In this document: positions 5,016 through 5,694 of the stretch, piece after piece
How positions within the stretch are numbered: position 1 is the stretch's first letter
Layout: each line of letters opens with the position of its first letter
Notes under the pieces: generated by a model
What the model saw: only the letters and a program-made list of their open reading frames with translations
Told to the model about the DNA's origin: nothing
Database searches by the model: none
DNA from: DAOVGU01 sp030637775 [NCBI: bacterium]
GTDB lineage: Bacteria > Ratteibacteria > UBA8468
DNA length: 5,694 nucleotides
Assembly (NCBI GenBank): GCA_030637775.1
Contig: DAOWFY010000141.1
Location: 1 to 5,694, forward strand
Reading direction: 5' to 3'
Program-made: the position numbers and the translations under genes

Positions 5016-5694
5016 ATGAAGAAGGGGTACTGCTACAGGCTGCTCCTTCTTCTTTTTTTTTGGTGGATGCACCTCCCTTTCTCTTCTTCAGCACCCATCC
5101 CTCCAGGATTCCCTCTCAGCAGTTATTCAGCAACCCTCTACTTCTCAATATCCTGAAGCAGGCGCGATCTATCTTTTAGATAAGGCAACCCGTATTATTC
5201 ACTCGGATGGTTCTTCAGAATTGATTATTCATCAGATTATTAAGATCTGTCGGGAGAGAGGGAGAAAATTTGCCGAGGTTCAGATGCCATATAATGAAGC
5301 CTTCCAGAAAATAAAAATTGATTTTGCGCATACGATTACCAGAGAAGGGAAAAAGATCAAAGTTAAAAAGAATGCCATCCATACCATTACCCCTGCCTCC
5401 CTTGCTCCTTATGCTGCCCTTTATTCCAGCCTAAAGACCAAAACAATTTCGATGCCTGCCGTAGAGCTCGGTAGCATCATTGAGTACAAATACCGTATCT
5501 TCCAGAAAAAGTCCCTGATGAAAAATCATTTCTGGGATGGTTTCTATTTTCAAAGCGAAGAACCCTTTGTAGTTTCAAAATATGTTCTTGTGCTTCCCAA
5601 AGGGGTGGCCTTTAAAAGACTGGAGAAGGAAATAGAATCTCCAGAGGTAATAGAGAAAAGCTCGCAAAGAGTTTATGTCTGGGAGAAGAGGAAT
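5016..5694 (+). CDS. DUF3857-domain exported protein/lipoprotein, apparent frameshift at T9 tract, truncated by window end
   Basis: The part from about 5143 to the window end encodes a DUF3857-like domain: YPEAGAIYLLD, HSDGSSELIIHQIIKI, ERGRKFAEVQMPYNEAFQKI, ELGSIIEYKYRI, FYFQSEEPFVVSKYVLVLPKG. In known proteins this beta-rich exported domain often precedes a transglutaminase-like or TPR region; its function is unknown. That frame has no ATG, GTG or TTG before 5221, inside the domain, and is closed upstream by a TGA at 5017. The only credible start is the ATG at 5016 in another frame; it encodes MKKGYCYRLLLLLFF, then would stop at 5154-5156. Reading the T9 tract (5053-5061) as T8, or T11, joins the two frames without a stop and yields LLLLLFFGGC, a signal peptide ending in a lipobox-like FGGC (C18 for T8), similar to FSGC in the TPR lipoprotein. 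Visible product 226 residues if T8. Sequencing error, phase variation, slippage or decay remain possible. Confidence 0.75.
5018..5061 (+). terminator. Intrinsic-terminator-like hairpin with T9 tract, overlapping the next gene's signal-peptide codons
   Basis: GAAGAAGG (5018-5025) pairs perfectly with CCTTCTTC (5045-5052). The stem extends inward to 12 pairs (5018-5029 with 5041-5052), counting two G-U pairs, and CTG/CAG (5030-5032 with 5036-5038) can close the apical loop. Nine Ts follow immediately at 5053-5061, the classic Rho-independent layout, 23 nt after the L,D-transpeptidase stop. The hairpin contains most of the signal-peptide codons of the DUF3857 gene, so it may act as a full terminator, a partial terminator/attenuator, or a slippage-stimulating structure. 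Confidence 0.68.

Noticed and set aside
4965-5156. 63-residue frame beginning at a TTG at 4965
   Set aside because: Its first part overlaps the end of the L,D-transpeptidase in another frame. Only the portion from the ATG at 5016 looks like a signal peptide, and it belongs with the shifted DUF3857 frame.
5016-5156. A stand-alone 46-residue exported peptide
   Set aside because: Possible in the unshifted frame, but after the hydrophobic segment the sequence has no recognisable features, whereas the shift gives a lipobox and a known domain.

Overview
The window is a densely packed, low-GC bacterial segment with every gene on the + strand. Heavy AGA/AGG and AAA/AAG codon use, a long-form HisG, a KorD-type ferredoxin (2-oxoacid:ferredoxin chemistry) and Gram-negative-style envelope genes (lipoproteins, L,D-transpeptidase) suggest an uncultured anaerobic diderm bacterium. 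An Omnitrophota-like or related candidate phylum would fit, but this is inference from gene content and no taxonomic marker settles it.

Block 1 (1-3017) reads as one tight transcription unit. It holds the 3' part of hisG (histidine biosynthesis), a 31-residue extremely basic protein of the AURKAIP1/COX24 (mS38/bS22-like) ribosomal family, a 453-residue TPR lipoprotein, and NAD kinase. Gaps are 13 nt, 3 nt and an 11-nt overlap, so the genes are probably co-transcribed although their functions are unrelated.

Block 2 (3018-3187) is a non-coding spacer filled by a GC-rich (about 59% by hand count) palindromic element. It has 19-bp imperfect terminal inverted repeats and several internal hairpins, and looks like a MITE or intergenic repeat. 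It is followed by a small 2x[4Fe-4S] ferredoxin like the delta subunit of 2-oxoacid:ferredoxin oxidoreductases, without its usual partner genes directly downstream.

Block 3 (3394-5694) starts with a near-consensus sigma-70 promoter. It drives an unrecognised two-TM protein that is translationally coupled (ATGA overlap) to an exported L,D-transpeptidase with a Cds6-type C-terminal domain. A strong intrinsic-terminator-like hairpin with a T9 tract follows. That same stretch also encodes the start codon and signal peptide of the last gene, a DUF3857-domain protein running off the window. The DUF3857 reading frame has no start codon of its own and joins the signal peptide only if the T9 tract is read one T shorter (or two longer). 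The joined product then carries a lipobox-like FFGGC. This is the most interesting point of the window: an assembly error, a phase-variable tract, or programmed slippage at a terminator-like hairpin.
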